Positions 41,318 to 52,992 of a stretch of DNA of 64,000 nt are shown here, in pieces. The notes beneath the pieces are model-generated. The model saw only the letters and a list, made by a program, of their open reading frames with translations. It was not told the DNA's origin and searched no databases. The translations under genes were made by a program, and so were the position numbers. Source of the DNA: Breviolum minutum Mf 1.05b.01 (Eukaryota; Sar; Dinophyceae; Suessiales; Symbiodiniaceae); NCBI GenBank assembly GCA_000507305.1, contig DF239016.1:186001-250000 (forward strand). Reading direction: 5' to 3'. Positions within the stretch are counted from its first letter, which is position 1, and each line of letters starts with the position of its first letter.

Positions 41318-41622
41318 AGTCCGAATTTTTGGCGATAAGTTAAGGCCGAGGGCTTTGCCTCGGGGTTTTTTTCGCAAAATTTGGGTAGGGAGATTCCCCA
41401 TGGTCAGGCGATGTGTTAAATGGGTGGGTTTGGATTCCGTTGGAACGGATCCCCGAAAAATGGGGATGGGGATTCTTAGGGAGACCTCCCGAATTGAGGG
41501 CCCAAAACCACATATATAAACCATGGTCAGCGACGACCATGGGAATTTTTGGCAAACCAACTTGGCTTCCCCCAAAAAACGGGGCGAAAAATCAATACCC
41601 ACAGGTTCAAGAACAACACTTC

Positions 41623-41705
41623 CCCCCGTCTGAACGTCGTTGCGTCGTTGACGAATCGTCAACCAAAGGATCAAGTGTGAGCAGCAGACGGATTTCGTGC
41701 TTGCA
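41623..41705 (+). CDS. Candidate exon (ERRCVVDESSTKGSSVSSRR)
   Basis: After ACCCACAG the frame VQEQHFPPSERRCVVDESST is open to about 41710. Ser/Arg-rich. No family; weak. Confidence 0.25.
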
Positions 41706-42209
41706 AAAAAAATGACTGGTGACCCTCTTGAACTGTTGGAAGTTCAGTGGAAGTTTTTAATCCCTAACCCGGATGTACGACTACGTAGGCTTAAGTGTCA
41801 CACCCTTTTTGTACAACTGGGCAACTTGTAGGGGTTATTTGGGATTTTTACATGTTTCCATTTTACAGGTAGAGGGGAGCCCTATTCCAGCATGCCATTT
41901 CATAGTCGCATGAAAGTCCAAACTTGTTGATTCGCAGATCTCAAACTTTTCGAGATCCGGTTGAACAAATATCCTTTGAAATACTTGATTTTATCATGAT
42001 TTTTTCAGTAAGAAGCCCTCGCAGTTCTGCGAATGTGACCTTTTTGGGATGGTTAAGTTACCTCTTTAAAGGCCTCCTCCAACTGGGAGATGGGGTCAGG
42101 TCACTCACGGCTTGAATCGCCGTTCGTAGGATCAAAGGAAACTGGTTGACTGGTATATATCTTACATCCAAATTCCATCAAAATCAAGTATACACAAAAT
42201 ATACCAAAT

Positions 42210-42311
42210 GGATGTCTCCAAACATAGGGGGTACCCCCAAATCATCCATTTTAATAGGGTGTTCCATTCTAAACAATCCATTTTGGGGTACCCCTATTTT
42301 TGGGAACACCT
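42210..42311. repeat. Foldback element FB-C
   Basis: Flanked by AAAT on both sides, the alternative 4-bp duplication. Confidence 0.8.
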
Positions 42312-42489
42312 AAATATATACAACATATAATGCATGAAAATCCGTCAACATTTGGAATCTTTTTTAGAAACCAACCTTGCAGGCAAGCCAAGCCAATATA
42401 TCAAGTAATTGTTTTTTTGTCTCCTGGTGAACTGGAAGATGAGGGCGGCCATGAATCCAACCCCCGTTTTTGGGATCGAAGAGGATTCT

Positions 42490-42627
42490 ACTTGGAGGAT
42501 CATCCCAGGACTTGTAGGTTAGTAAGTCCGGTGATTCTCCTTCCAAATGGCCTTTTCATGGCTTATAAATGGAGGTTCCTAACCACTTACTAGCTGGGAT
42601 GATAGTAAGTAAATTCTACATCCAAGT
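42490..42627. repeat. FB-B, right end altered
   Basis: ACTTGGAGGATCATCCCAGG left end; the right end is interrupted by AGTAAGTAAATTC. Confidence 0.65.
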
Positions 42628-42712
42628 CCGGAGATGCGGAGAGGAGAGGGCGGAACGGAACATCACTGCTCACATTGTCGACGTCGACGCGACCCCCACG
42701 CTTGGGAACCGC
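42628..42712 (+). CDS. Candidate exon (AERNITAHIVDVDATPTLGN)
   Basis: GC-biased block reading CGEERAERNITAHIVDVDA then TPTLGNR before a GGTTTTT. Regular protein-like composition; family unknown; boundaries uncertain. Confidence 0.35.
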
Positions 42713-43913
42713 GGTTTTTTTTTGTGGGAAGTTTGGAGAATGGTGAGAATTCCAGTTCCATAGGATCCATGGAATCTGGTATTTTTATCTTCATTTGTGA
42801 CATACAAAAGCTCATCAAATGTAGGTAGATATACATTTGAGCGTCTGGGCATATTGGAGTCAACGTTCATCACCCTGGTTGGTTGTTTGATAGATGGGGA
42901 GTTTTGAACAGACTTGAGGTGTGCTGAAAGCTCCCCACTGTATCAAGCTAACACACACTTGGTACACATATATTTTTGCGGTTGCCAAGGAGCACTGGGA
43001 AAATGGAGGCTTGATGGTTCGTTGAACCATCAGGCGTTAGGAAGTCGTCAACTTGTTGTGAGAATTTTTTCAAAAGGATGGGGTGTCCTAAGGATCTGAT
43101 CGATATGTCCTAAGAAAATGGATGTATGATTTTTATCCTATATATATAAGTGTTTTCATCCATTTTAATAGAGTTTTTTTATTGTAAACCAACCAACAAT
43201 GGGGTACCCCTATTGTTGGAAACACCCATATAATCCTATTTTGGGTATGGGATGTTTCGACCATCAATCCATCCCGAGAAATCGGGAGGTGGAGCTGGAT
43301 TCTTAGGGTTAGTTGATTTTGGATGATGATAAAATCCCATTTGCCCAGATCATTGTCCCGAAATCAAATTGGCCGGCGATGAAAATCTGCAGAGGGGCTA
43401 GGACTTCTGGAAGTGGCATGGGTTATATCCAAAAATTCACAAAAAACATTGGCCATACCATCCATGGGACGATTACGTATATTTACCTACATTTGTTCGT
43501 TGATTTTATGGTTTCCAGGAGGTGCTAGTTTTTAAAAAAAAGAACGTAAAATCCCATGGATTCCCAGTGGATGGGATAGGGAGGTGAGGTTTCCTCCGCT
43601 TTCCGCTGAAGAAAAAAACCCTCGAGGGATGATTTAACATCAGAAGCACGTCGTAAGTCGTGAAATTCACGAAGCGGTCTCCCAAGCGTGAGCTTCTTTG
43701 GCAAACTTGCCAAGTGTATCAATCCCTAGAAGTCCAGTTTGATTGTTTAGAAAAAAGCAGGTAATCACCAAAAGACTTGGATTTTTGTTGGTAGGGATTT
43801 GTTAGTCATGCAAAATCGGGGACCATGATTTTCATGGTCTTGGACTTCTAGGGCAATCAGATGGTTTCAGTGCCATAGTCGATCGATTCCTTCTTCCCAC
43901 AAAGGGGATCCTC

Positions 43914-44294
43914 ATGTTGCCATCGATTCCTCCTAGCGTTTCCAATATCAAAGGGAAAAAATGTGGTGTATTTCTCGGAGAGTATACCCTAGCAGTTTTG
44001 CCCCAAAATTATAATAATGTTTCAACAATATTGCCATCATTTTATCCAACAATATTGCCATCATTCAATCCAACAACTATACCATCATATACACCTACAT
44101 TATCATGGTGCATGGCGAGTCGAGGAAAAAAAACCGAAGGAACTTTGAATTGTTCACAAAACTCCCAGCCGCTGCTTGAGCTCTTCAAAAAAAAATGTGG
44201 AAGCGGAAGCGGTTTCGGGCGGGGAAATCCTTGGTGGTTTCGTCACCCCACAAATTGGTGGTTTAGTACTAGGATGTCCCGGGACGGAAGTTAG
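43914..44294 (+). other. ORF with Pro/Ser/Thr repeat
   Basis: A 126-codon frame containing TILPSFYPTILPSFNPTTIP. At DNA level it is a short tandem repeat of TTGCCATCATTYNATCCAAC (about 44029-44100). The rest overlaps FB-E. Probably a minisatellite and not a gene. Confidence 0.3.
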
Positions 44295-44404
44295 GATCAA
44301 GGGTTAGGATATAAGTGGGTTTTAACCCTCATATATCCCATGTATTGGTAGGTGAAATAACTCATTTACTAACCATGGATAGTAACTTCCTGGGAAATCC
44401 AAGT
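44268..44404. repeat. Foldback element FB-E
   Basis: ACTAGGATGTCCCGGGACGG to AACTTCCTGGGAAATCCAAG. Confidence 0.75.
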
Positions 44405-44847
44405 AAGGGAATCACCCCCAAAATCCCCTGACCATTCAAGTTTTGGATCTTTTTTGTTGGTACTTTGTTTGAGATTGGATCTACCTCTCACCCATCTTCC
44501 GCAAAAGGTTATTTTGAATTGGGACCTATTTTTGGGGGGGCCGCAAAAAAAATCCAACTTGATGCGTAATAATATGGTAACTTTTCAGGGATTTGCCGAA
44601 AGTTTTTCGTGCAAAATGTTCAAAAAAAAAAACATCCTGGGAACGATCAGTTTTTTCCCATCAAAAATTTTCCTTCCAAAAAGTCGATGAGTTTCAGGAA
44701 AGAACGGTGGGATATGATGATATGTTCAACTCCTTCCCTGGGTCGGGTAAGTTTTGGGGTTGGTAATATAATGACTCTTGTCCAGGATGAAGGCTCGTGG
44801 CAAATGAGTCGGTTTATGTTGATTTTTCCCAATCCTTTCCAAAACAT

Positions 44848-44976
44848 CCTGGTTGTTTAGGGTATATAGGGGATTATACTACTCATAGGGATTATAATAA
44901 ACCATTTTTTAGGATCCCTACTAACCAACCAGGATTTCATGGAAAGTAGGGGACCCCGTTTTTTTTTTCGTAGCTC
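44848..44976. repeat. Foldback element FB-H
   Basis: CCTGGTTGTTTAGGGTATAT to TTTTTTTTTCGTAGCTCA. Confidence 0.75.
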
Positions 44977-45707
44977 ATTTGAGTTGGGAAAACATTCTAC
45001 CAAAAAGTCGTCCCCCCGAAAACAAAACATTTTTTACACCTGCAAAAATGGGGCGGGAAGGAGAAAAAATCCCATTGAAGTTGGCAGATTTGGAACGACC
45101 TTTTTTTTCTCCCATGAATTTTTGTGGCAAAAATTCATCGAATTAAGAACAACAGCCAAGCTTTCAATATGGCAATACGGCGCACGAAACTGGGCCCAGC
45201 TGATTGTTTAGGTTGTATAGAAATACCTCGAACCCTTTGATGACCTTTGTTTTGATTGGAAAAGGCCCTGTTTTGGAGGGTTGGACCTTCAACAATAGGT
45301 AGGTGGTGGTTTCAAATATTGTTTATTTTCACCCCGATCCTGGGGAAATGATCCAATTTGATAATCATCACTGAATCTCTCCCAATGATTCAATGATTCC
45401 TACTTTACAGATCCGATACCATCCATGTATGTTATATTTACCTATTGATATACCACAGCAAATCAACCAAATGTTGGTACTCGCAAATATACAAGTTTCA
45501 TGGATCCCATGGTGGTGGTTTGAATGATTTTTCCCCAAAAAACTCAAAAGGAAATGAGCCAAGTTGATTCACAGTCTCAATGGGTAAATCAAAAAACCAT
45601 CAACCATATCCTGGTTGGTGGTTTCATCCCATTTGAAAAATATGCTCGTCAAATTGGATCATTTCCCTAAGTGGGGGGTGAAAACAAAAAACTATCAACC
45701 TACTTTC

Positions 45708-45815
45708 GATAGTTGTATCTGGTTCCCTCAATAGGTGGCAGGTGATTCAATATATATTGCCAATTAGGTGATTATGTGCTACCTACCACCTATTAGGGGA
45801 ACCAGAAACAACGAT
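45708..45815. repeat. Foldback FB-Q
   Basis: GATAGTTGTATCTGGTTCCC to GGGGAACCAGAAACAACGAT. Confidence 0.8.
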
Positions 45816-45823
45816 ACTTGGCA

Positions 45824-45905
45824 AGCTGAAAACTGGAAATTCCCTTCCATCTGAGGTGCGAGCTTTACTTTGCGACGGTGGCGGTGGTTTGTACCTTCTC
45901 CGTCT
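45824..45905 (+). repeat. Arm 1 of a distant inverted repeat
   Basis: ACTTGGCAAGCTGAAAACTG through CGACGGTGGCGGTGGTTTGT. Its reverse complement is at 48534-48617, 2.6 kb away. Confidence 0.85.
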
Positions 45906-46031
45906 TTCAGTCAGGGGCTGAAACAGCAATGGCAGAGACATATGTAACGGTGTGGTGGAAACAGCAATAAAGAGGATTTATCGAAAAATATCTGCACCCA
46001 CAAAGTTTAACATATAGCCCCTAAAAAGTTA

Positions 46032-46129
46032 CCTAAGTGGTGGTTTCAAGTTTTTTTATGTTCCCCTCTACTTGGGGAAATGATCCAATTTGACCAATAT
46101 TTTTCAGATGGGTTGAAGCCACCAACCAG
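46032..46129. repeat. Foldback element FB-A
   Basis: CTAAGTGGTGGTTTC to GTTGAAGCCACCAACCAG. A reverse-oriented partial FB-A is at 45610-45700. Confidence 0.75.
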
Positions 46130-46280
46130 TTACCAAACCCCAAGAGTTGCAAGGCTTGGACCTTCAAAGCCACCCATTTTTTCAGGGAGTTTTTACAAAC
46201 TCGCGCTGTGTGAAACTTCCTTTTGGGATTGAAAAATTTTGGAGCCTTTCGGAGCTGGGAAACAGTTTCAAAATAAACCT

Positions 46281-46434
46281 GAGCCACAAAAAAAAAATCT
46301 GGTTGTTTAGGGTTATATAGGGGATGAAATACTACCTAATTATATAGGGATTATCATAAACTCATTATAAGGATCAGGATCCCTGTTAACCAACCAGGAT
46401 TTCATGGAAAGTAGGAGGTTTTTTTCGTGGCTCA
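46281..46434. repeat. Foldback element FB-H with intact inverted ends
   Basis: GAGCCACAAAAAAAAAATCT to TTTTTTTCGTGGCTCA. Confidence 0.8.
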
Positions 46435-46775
46435 CCTAATTCAGCGCAAATCCTAGTGAATTTTCACGGTAGATGACTGCTGACTACAAACCCGAGTTTG
46501 TAAACTCAGGATCGGATGGTGTGGTGCGAAACGATGTGGTGCGACACATTTTTAGAATAAACCTAATTCAGCGCAAATGGGTGTTTCCTTAAATGGTGGT
46601 ACCCCCAAATCATCCATTTTGATAGGGTTTTCCATTATAAACCATCCATTTTGGGGTACCGCTATTTTCGGAAACATCCAAATCCTAGTGAATTTTCACG
46701 GTAGATGACTGCTGACTGCTACCCGAGTTTGTAAACTCAGGATCCGATGGTGCGAAACGATGATTTTGAAAAAGC
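46434..46775. repeat. Direct duplication; one copy holds an FB-C insertion
   Basis: Unit 1 (46434-46536) is uninterrupted. Unit 2 (46561-46762) matches it but is split after GCGCAAAT by FB-C (46579-46679), with AAAT on both sides. Confidence 0.9.
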
Positions 46776-46809
46776 GAGTCATGAATCGTTCACCAAAATC
46801 AATAGCTGT

Positions 46810-46936
46810 TTCTGGTTCCCTTAATAGGTGGTAGGTGATATATAATCCCCCAATTGGCAGTATATACCACTTATATACCACTTATAGTCCTTGCCAATTG
46901 GGTGAGTATATGCTACCACCTATTAAGGGAACCAGA
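46810..46936. repeat. Foldback FB-Q
   Basis: TTTCTGGTTCCCTTAATAGG to CCTATTAAGGGAACCAG. Confidence 0.85.
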
Positions 46937-47420
46937 AAACTCCATTGACAAAAAGACAGGGCTAATCTCCTAGATATACCGTATCAGCTCTTTACGCAGA
47001 GATGCGCCCCCTTTTGAGTATGAGGTATGCTATGATTTGAAAAAAACCGTCGGGATCCTTGCTCACCGAAACTGAGAATGGCAATGGACCCTGAATACTA
47101 TGTGTTTTTCGTTTCGGTGATTGGACATCCCAATCATCATCTGAGAATGTGACGATTGATGCCTAGGGCCTAGGGATATATGATTGAGGTTCTACATGTT
47201 GGTAGTACATGGAATATATGTTTGGTAGACTTTAGGAATCGTAAAACAACGCCAGGACCGCCCAACTCAGTGTTGAGTTTGGTGGGGTTAGATCTACCCT
47301 TCGGGGAACTAATATATCCCACCTTCGGAAAAGCAGAATCATCTTCAAAATTGTCTTGGGAGGGAATCTGCTAGTTGCCAGAAGGGTAGATGTTTCACCC
47401 AAAGTTGTCTCGACTTTTAG

Positions 47421-47589
47421 TTTCAAGGACCTCTACTACGCCTTCGCCTTCGGGCTGTGCGATGTCGAGGTGATGACTGGAACCCATCGGAATAAGCAAT
47501 GGTTTTCCCATGGCTTGGTTGGGAAGACGTTTTCTAAAAACGCGTTAGGAAAACACCGGGCGAATAAACGCACGGGCGGGCTTGACAAC
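47421..47589 (+). CDS. Candidate exon (DLYYAFAFGLCDVEVMTG)
   Basis: After CGACTTTTAG the frame is open for 169 nt: FKDLYYAFAFGLCDVEVMTG then THRNKQWFSHGLVGKTFSKN, to AAC before GTATGA. Balanced composition suggests coding. It could pair with 47711-47878, though the phase does not match directly. Family unknown. Confidence 0.4.
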
Positions 47590-47710
47590 GTATGACATGA
47601 TTGCTGGGACACCATGCGGCAGCTGCCCTGAGTTTGATAGCTACTCTTTCCCGTGGTATGGACCGAGAGCAATGAGTCTCGCGACTGTCGTCAAACACCG
47701 TTTTTTTCAG

Positions 47711-47878
47711 GCAAATCGATGATCGGAAGATTTTCGGCATTTATAGGGATTCTCCATATGATGTCGAGTAAAACCGACAGATTTTCTAGAAATTTATGTG
47801 TTTGCCAGATTCGCAGCGAAGTCAAGGGCTCGTACTTGTGGGAAGACAGTGTCGGTCCTTTGGAGCAGGGTCCCTGAA
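47711..47878 (+). CDS. Candidate terminal exon
   Basis: After TTTTTTTCAG a frame reads GKSMIGRFSAFIGILHMMSS onward to EDSVGPLEQGP and a TGA near 47878. It is followed by an AT-rich stretch that could be a 3' UTR. No family recognised. Confidence 0.3.
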
Positions 47879-48533
47879 AAATATTGCCAAAATTTATTTA
47901 CAATTATTTTTTTTCATATTAAACATGTTCAATAGATTTCAATAGAATATAAGTGTTCATGAAAGCTTTTTCTTACCAGCCGGAGTCTCTTACCAAAGTA
48001 ACATCAAGTAAGTAAATCATCGGTTACTGACGGAACGAGAAAAAAAACTAACAACAATATTTGGAAAGGGTCCTTGCTAACCCCAGGAATTGCGGAACTT
48101 GTTTAACCTGTTTTACAAGGGTTACTGGGACCCAACTTACAAGTTCCCTGGGGCCCCGATCTTCCAATTTGGCCCCCTTTCCCCAGCAATAGCTTGACGT
48201 CTTTCAAATTGCTTCCCAAGTGCCTTAAGGTCAAAATAATCCTCCACGTATCCCCCTTTCCCCAGCAATAGCGACCTTTCCTTCCCTCAAAACCGGGTTG
48301 GTTTTGCCAAGGAAAGGCGATTGGCCGACCCGGTACCGGGGCCTGACGAGATCGGATCCGGAGATGTTTCGAAAGGTCAAATTTCATAGCGACCGAAAAC
48401 ACGAGTTTTGGGCCCCCAAAAAGAGTGGTTTTTTTAGTAAGGGAAATCCCCTTAATTCAGGGAAACCTAGGTTGGTGAAAATATTAGAATTTGGCCAGAA
48501 TGTTTGTTTTAAATGGGGGTATTTGTTAATGGG

Positions 48534-48617
48534 TACAAACCACCGCCACCGTCGCAAAGTAAAGCTCGCAACCTCAGACGGAATGAATTTCCAATTTTTC
48601 AGCTTGCCAAGTAGGTT
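48534..48617 (-). repeat. Arm 2 of a distant inverted repeat
   Basis: Reverse complement of 45824-45905 with a few differences. Confidence 0.85.
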
Positions 48618-48997
48618 GATGGTTTTTGTTTTGGCATTAAGAATATGAATCAAATTGACTCGTTTCCGTGAGGTTTCGGATTAAAATAACAAAAACATTC
48701 AAACCACCACCTAGTTTTATGTCCCATAGGATCCATGTGACGAATGGAATATTTACGTGCATGACTGGTTGATTTTGATGGGATTTTGATAGGCCCGAAG
48801 ACATGTTAAAAGATAGGGATCATGAAACATGAGAACCCCCCCATTTTTTTGTGGTTTAGTAAGGGAATCCCCCAAACAATGCCCTGAACTCAGGTTTAGC
48901 ATTTATAGTAATTGGCCCAGATTAGACCCATTTTTTGTGGAGGGGTGATCAGCGAAAATCTACCAGGTTTATTTCTACCTTTCTATTTGGCAGAACA

Positions 48998-49262
48998 TAC
49001 TCTCGATGGTTCAGAAATACGGCTAACAGTTGACATTGAGAATATCAAATTTTCAAATATAAAAACAGGTGGTTAGAAGGCCGGATTTCTGAACCATCAA
49101 CAGTATCTCTGTGAAGGTCCAAGCTCCAAGGGGGATGATCCTTCAGTTTCTAGGTGGTGGTTTGAAAGATTCGTCGAAACTTCTGAATCTACACCTCTTT
49201 GGGGAAATGATCCAAATTTGACGAGCCATTTTTTGTCGGATGGGTTGGTGAAAAACCACCAG
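48998..49262. repeat. FB-F then FB-A
   Basis: FB-F 48998-49104 (GATGGTTCAGAAATACGGC to CCGGATTTCTGAACCATCAA). FB-A 49150-49262 (CTAGGTGGTGGTTTG to AAAACCACCAGC). Confidence 0.65.
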
Positions 49263-49341
49263 CTACTGTAGGCGTTATCAAGATTTTTGCTGATTTTGGA
49301 CCCCCCTCATTCCGGGTACAAATCCAAGGGTGAGCTCGGAT

Positions 49342-49482
49342 ACTTGGATACGTGGTTAATAAGCATGGTGATCGTTTTCGTCCCCTTAAACATCGGGTTG
49401 TTAAACACCCCTTCCACATGGCCATTCATGGCTTGTAAATGGGTTGATCCTAACTACTTACCAAGTGGTATGATCCTCCAAG
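49342..49482. repeat. FB-B, diverged
   Basis: ACTTGGATACGTGG left end, TGATCCTCCAAG right end. Confidence 0.6.
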
Positions 49483-49723
49483 GAAGGGTTTATATCTTGG
49501 ATTTGCTTAATCATATAAGATGCGGATCCAAAAAGTTTCGAAAAAAATGTTCTCCCCAAACAAATGTTGGTTTAAGAATGGTGATTTTCACCCCATGGGA
49601 TCGAATCCGTAACAAAAATCGCAATAAAAAAAATCCAAGATATCCATCAGCAGTTCCTGAAGCGGCCTTTGCCTCCAAACAGCCACTTGACTGACTGCAC
49701 GAATCTGGTGTGCCACCTTGCAA

Positions 49724-49861
49724 ACAAGGTCCGGCCCCCATCACCAGTTATGAGTAGGGTTATAACTCCATTTGTAGGTGTATAAAAACCCCTGTTACCC
49801 ATTTATGAAGCCATTTATAGGCGTTATAAACCCATTTGTAGCTGGTAGGGGCACACCTTGT
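49724..49861. repeat. Foldback element FB-D
   Basis: ACAAGGTCCGGCCCCCA to GGGGCACACCTTGT. Confidence 0.75.
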
Positions 49862-50320
49862 AGCTATCTCTCTTAGATACCGACCGCTCCTACCGCAGCC
49901 ATTTGTATCGACACAAGCAGTCGCAAAAAATCAGTTTCTCGTAGAACAGGTTTTCTGAGGAAAGCGATTACCTCCAAAATCTCCCTGAATAATGCACAAA
50001 AGCATTTGTTGTATTCGAACAGCATGGGCGCTTTCAGCCAATTTTTCACCACTCACACTTTTGATTCTTCCTTCAAAACGAGATTCAGGCGTGTGAACTT
50101 AAAAGGTTTAAGTTGTGGAACATCCATGAACATCCGGTATGGAAAACACAACACGCCTTCTTTTGGTTGATGTTGGGATTCGCAGTGTCATGTGAATCTA
50201 AGGGCACTTTCCTCCAAGCCACCCCCATGAACGGACAATGGTGGTAAAGAATTCCTGAATAAGCTACCTACCCAGATTTTGATCAGCACATCTTAGGTTT
50301 AGCATTGGATGTTTTAAAAC

Positions 50321-50452
50321 TTGCTTGGATGCGTTTTTGTTGGATGAAAATTTGTATTTCATACCATGGTAAATCACGATGTTTCAATCACCATTTAAGG
50401 GAGAAGATGTTTGGAACTTTTTCCATCCGCATCGTTTAAAAGCAAATGAAAG
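50321..50452. repeat. Foldback element FB-L
   Basis: CTTGCTTGGATGCG left, ACCATGGTAAATCACGATG interior, AAGCAAATGAAAG right. Confidence 0.65.
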
Positions 50453-50709
50453 GTTTGGTAACCAATTTCGGCGATGTTTCGTACCAGATCCAAGTCATTG
50501 AGCTATGGCCGAAGATGAGTCGATGGAGAACAAGGACGTTTTCAAAAATTCCCATGGTTGACGTCACTTTTTGTCGGGGAGGAGTGTGCGTGTCATTCAG
50601 GGATGCTTACCCTTCCCTAGAAAAGAATCATCACCATGCAGACAGTATGCACTTTTGGTCGAATCGGAGACCCAAGTACCTCATTTAATTCATTTATTTT
50701 CGGCCATTT

Positions 50710-50763
50710 ATAGGGGGCCCCATGTCACCCCATTAACAAACTGGTGACGGGGGCCCACCTTGT
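50710..50763. repeat. Internally deleted FB-D
   Basis: ATAGGGGGCCCC and GGGGGCCCACCTTGTA separated by about 25 bp. Confidence 0.6.
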
Positions 50764-51140
50764 AAAGGATGGTGTGTGTTTTGTTGGCATGTCCCACATC
50801 CATTGCCATCCCAAGATCACTAACGACCGTTTAAACGCTATCATCGCCAGGATGATGAAGACCAGAAATCGGAACCTGATGCAAAAAGACCTTGCTCCAG
50901 GCATGAATTTGTGTGATTTTTTACGGATTTTTGCCCCGTGGGATTCATCAAAATTAAAAAAAAACACCATTTTGGAATAATATTTTCTTAACTAGCTGGG
51001 TGCATATTATAGTGATGAGCTTACATTGAGCAAAAAAAGATGGCCATTTTTTCCCGACCTAAATGACGAGCGAAGGAGAAACTAGACCAGGCTACGCATG
51101 GTTTGTAGCCCAAAAACTTGTGGATGATTCCGAGCCATAT

Positions 51141-51404
51141 GGGTGTTTCCAAAAATAGGGGTACCCCAAAATGGATGGTTTATAATGGACAACCCTATTA
51201 AAATGGATGATTTGGGGTACCACTATTTTTGGAAACACCCATATAATTTATGGCTACTTGGATGTCCCGGACGGAAGTTAGGATCGATGGTTAGGATCAA
51301 GTGGGTGATTTCACCCTGATATATCCCATTTATAGGTTATTTATAACCCATTGATCCTAACCATTGATCCATATTGATCCTAACTTCCAACGGGACATCC
51401 AAGT
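51141..51404. repeat. FB-C then FB-E
   Basis: FB-C 51141-51240, exactly 100 bp, flanked by ATAT. FB-E 51256-51404 (ACTTGGATGTCCCGGACGG to CGGGACATCCAAGT). Confidence 0.85.
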
Positions 51405-51620
51405 ACCTACCCACCCACCCCTAACGTAACCTGTCCCCCAGAAATAGCCCGGTTGCATAGGCCCCGGCCTTATTAAGGGAAACCACCAAAAAATGGGTTT
51501 TCATAAGACCTGATCATAAGGCCACTAGCAGAATTAGCCTCCAGTTTTGCCTCCATGGCTGGCTTGAAATACTGGCGGGTCCCAGTTATGTGGGGATCAT
51601 TTCATAAAACCAAACCATAT

Positions 51621-51870
51621 CTAGGTGGTGGTTTCAAATATTTTTTATGTTCATCCCGATTTGGGGAAATGATCCAATTCGACTAATATTTTTCAGATGG
51701 GTTGAAACCACCAACTAGATATTAGAGAATCCCTATTAAACAATAAACTTGGATTTGTTTTTCAGGCAATTCTTTATTTTGTACGTTGGGATTACTGTAA
51801 TCACCAGAAAAGCCACCACTTGAGAGAATATTTTTGGAACTCGTTCCAAGCATCAAACAAGCAAATCCAG
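51621..51870. repeat. FB-A then FB-L
   Basis: FB-A 51621-51718; FB-L 51748-51870 with TTTTTCAGGCAATTC near its left end and AAGCAAATCCAG at the right. Confidence 0.8.
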
Positions 51871-52144
51871 TTACTGAATACCCTCCCTACGAAACTGAAA
51901 TACAATGATTTTTTGGGGTGCACAAAAATTGAGGATGCAAACGCCCAAAGATTGCCAATCATCAAGGATCACATTTCACATCAAAAAAAACTTCACTTTC
52001 CACAGTGGATGTGAAAAAAATAGAGAGCTTTCAACTTTGAGTATAGGTCCAGGGTTATAAGTTTTAAGGCGTAGCCAACCATTTCCCATATGAAGGGTAT
52101 ACCGGTATACCCATGTTACCCAACCCTTTAACCCATGTTACCCT

Positions 52145-52282
52145 ACTGTTGATGGTTCAGGAATCCGACTAACAACCACTTGGGATGGTGTAATTATAAA
52201 ACCTGTCGTAAATAATGGTAGATAAAACTTACCAACCTCAACTGGTGTGTTTCTCGCGGGATTTCTGGTTGCCATCAACAGT
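52145..52282. repeat. Foldback element FB-F
   Basis: ACTGTTGATGGTTCAGGAAT to TTCTGGTTGCCATCAACAGT. A reversed FB-R block follows to about 52410. Confidence 0.8.
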
Positions 52283-52419
52283 ATGTGCCAGGGTCGATGA
52301 ACTCCCTGCATTGGGTATAAACTCATCCCACCTTTAACAAGGAATCCTTAGGTATATAAACCCTTACTATTGGGTTGATGACCATTCCACATTATATGAT
52401 CAAGTTGACCCAACGACCG

Positions 52420-52529
52420 TGAGGCAAGCAATTGATGATTTTGAAACCTTTGTTGTTGGGGGTCGCAGTGAGGGGTTCGGCCCACTTTTCGGCGGGTCCG
52501 GTGGGTGGGGTCCGGTGGATTTCACCGGG
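52420..52529 (+). CDS. Candidate exon, Gly-rich (RQAIDDFETFVVGG)
   Basis: One frame reads RQAIDDFETFVVGGRSEGFG then PLFGGSGGWGPVDFTG, to a donor-like GTAAAACC. GC-rich against AT-rich surroundings. The left boundary lies at the end of an FB-R element. Family unknown. Confidence 0.35.
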
Positions 52530-52632
52530 GTAAAACCTGGATTTTGGGACCGGTTAACCTTGCGAAATCGTGATAATTGTTTTAGCACCTTATCTTGGAT
52601 ATGTGGGGGATTATCATAAACAAAAAACATAT

Positions 52633-52733
52633 GGGTGTTTCCAAAAATAAGGGTAGCCCAAAATGGATGGTTTATAATGGAAAACCTTATCAAAATGGAT
52701 GATTTGGAGATACCATTATTTTTGGAAACACCC
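52633..52733. repeat. Foldback element FB-C
   Basis: A 101-bp element with ATAT on both sides. Confidence 0.85.
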
Positions 52734-52769
52734 ATATGAGGATCCCGAGGTTTCACAACAATCTTGGAT

Positions 52770-52992
52770 TTGTTGAACAAATATTCTTAATGTTCACCCC
52801 GGAGAATTGGGGAAGATGAACCCATTTTGACTCACATTTTTCAGATGGGTTGAAAACACCAACCAGCTAATCTTGGGATTTGTTTCAGACCGGATTTTTT
52901 TACGGATGTTACCGTGATAAATCACCATGAAAAACCACCATTTCGGAGAATTTGTTTGGAACTTTTTCCATGCATCGAACAAGCAAATCCAA
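52770..52992. repeat. FB-A (partial) then FB-L
   Basis: FB-A-like to ACACCAACCAG at 52866; FB-L 52872-52992 (CTTGGGATTTG to GCAAATCCAA). Confidence 0.75.
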
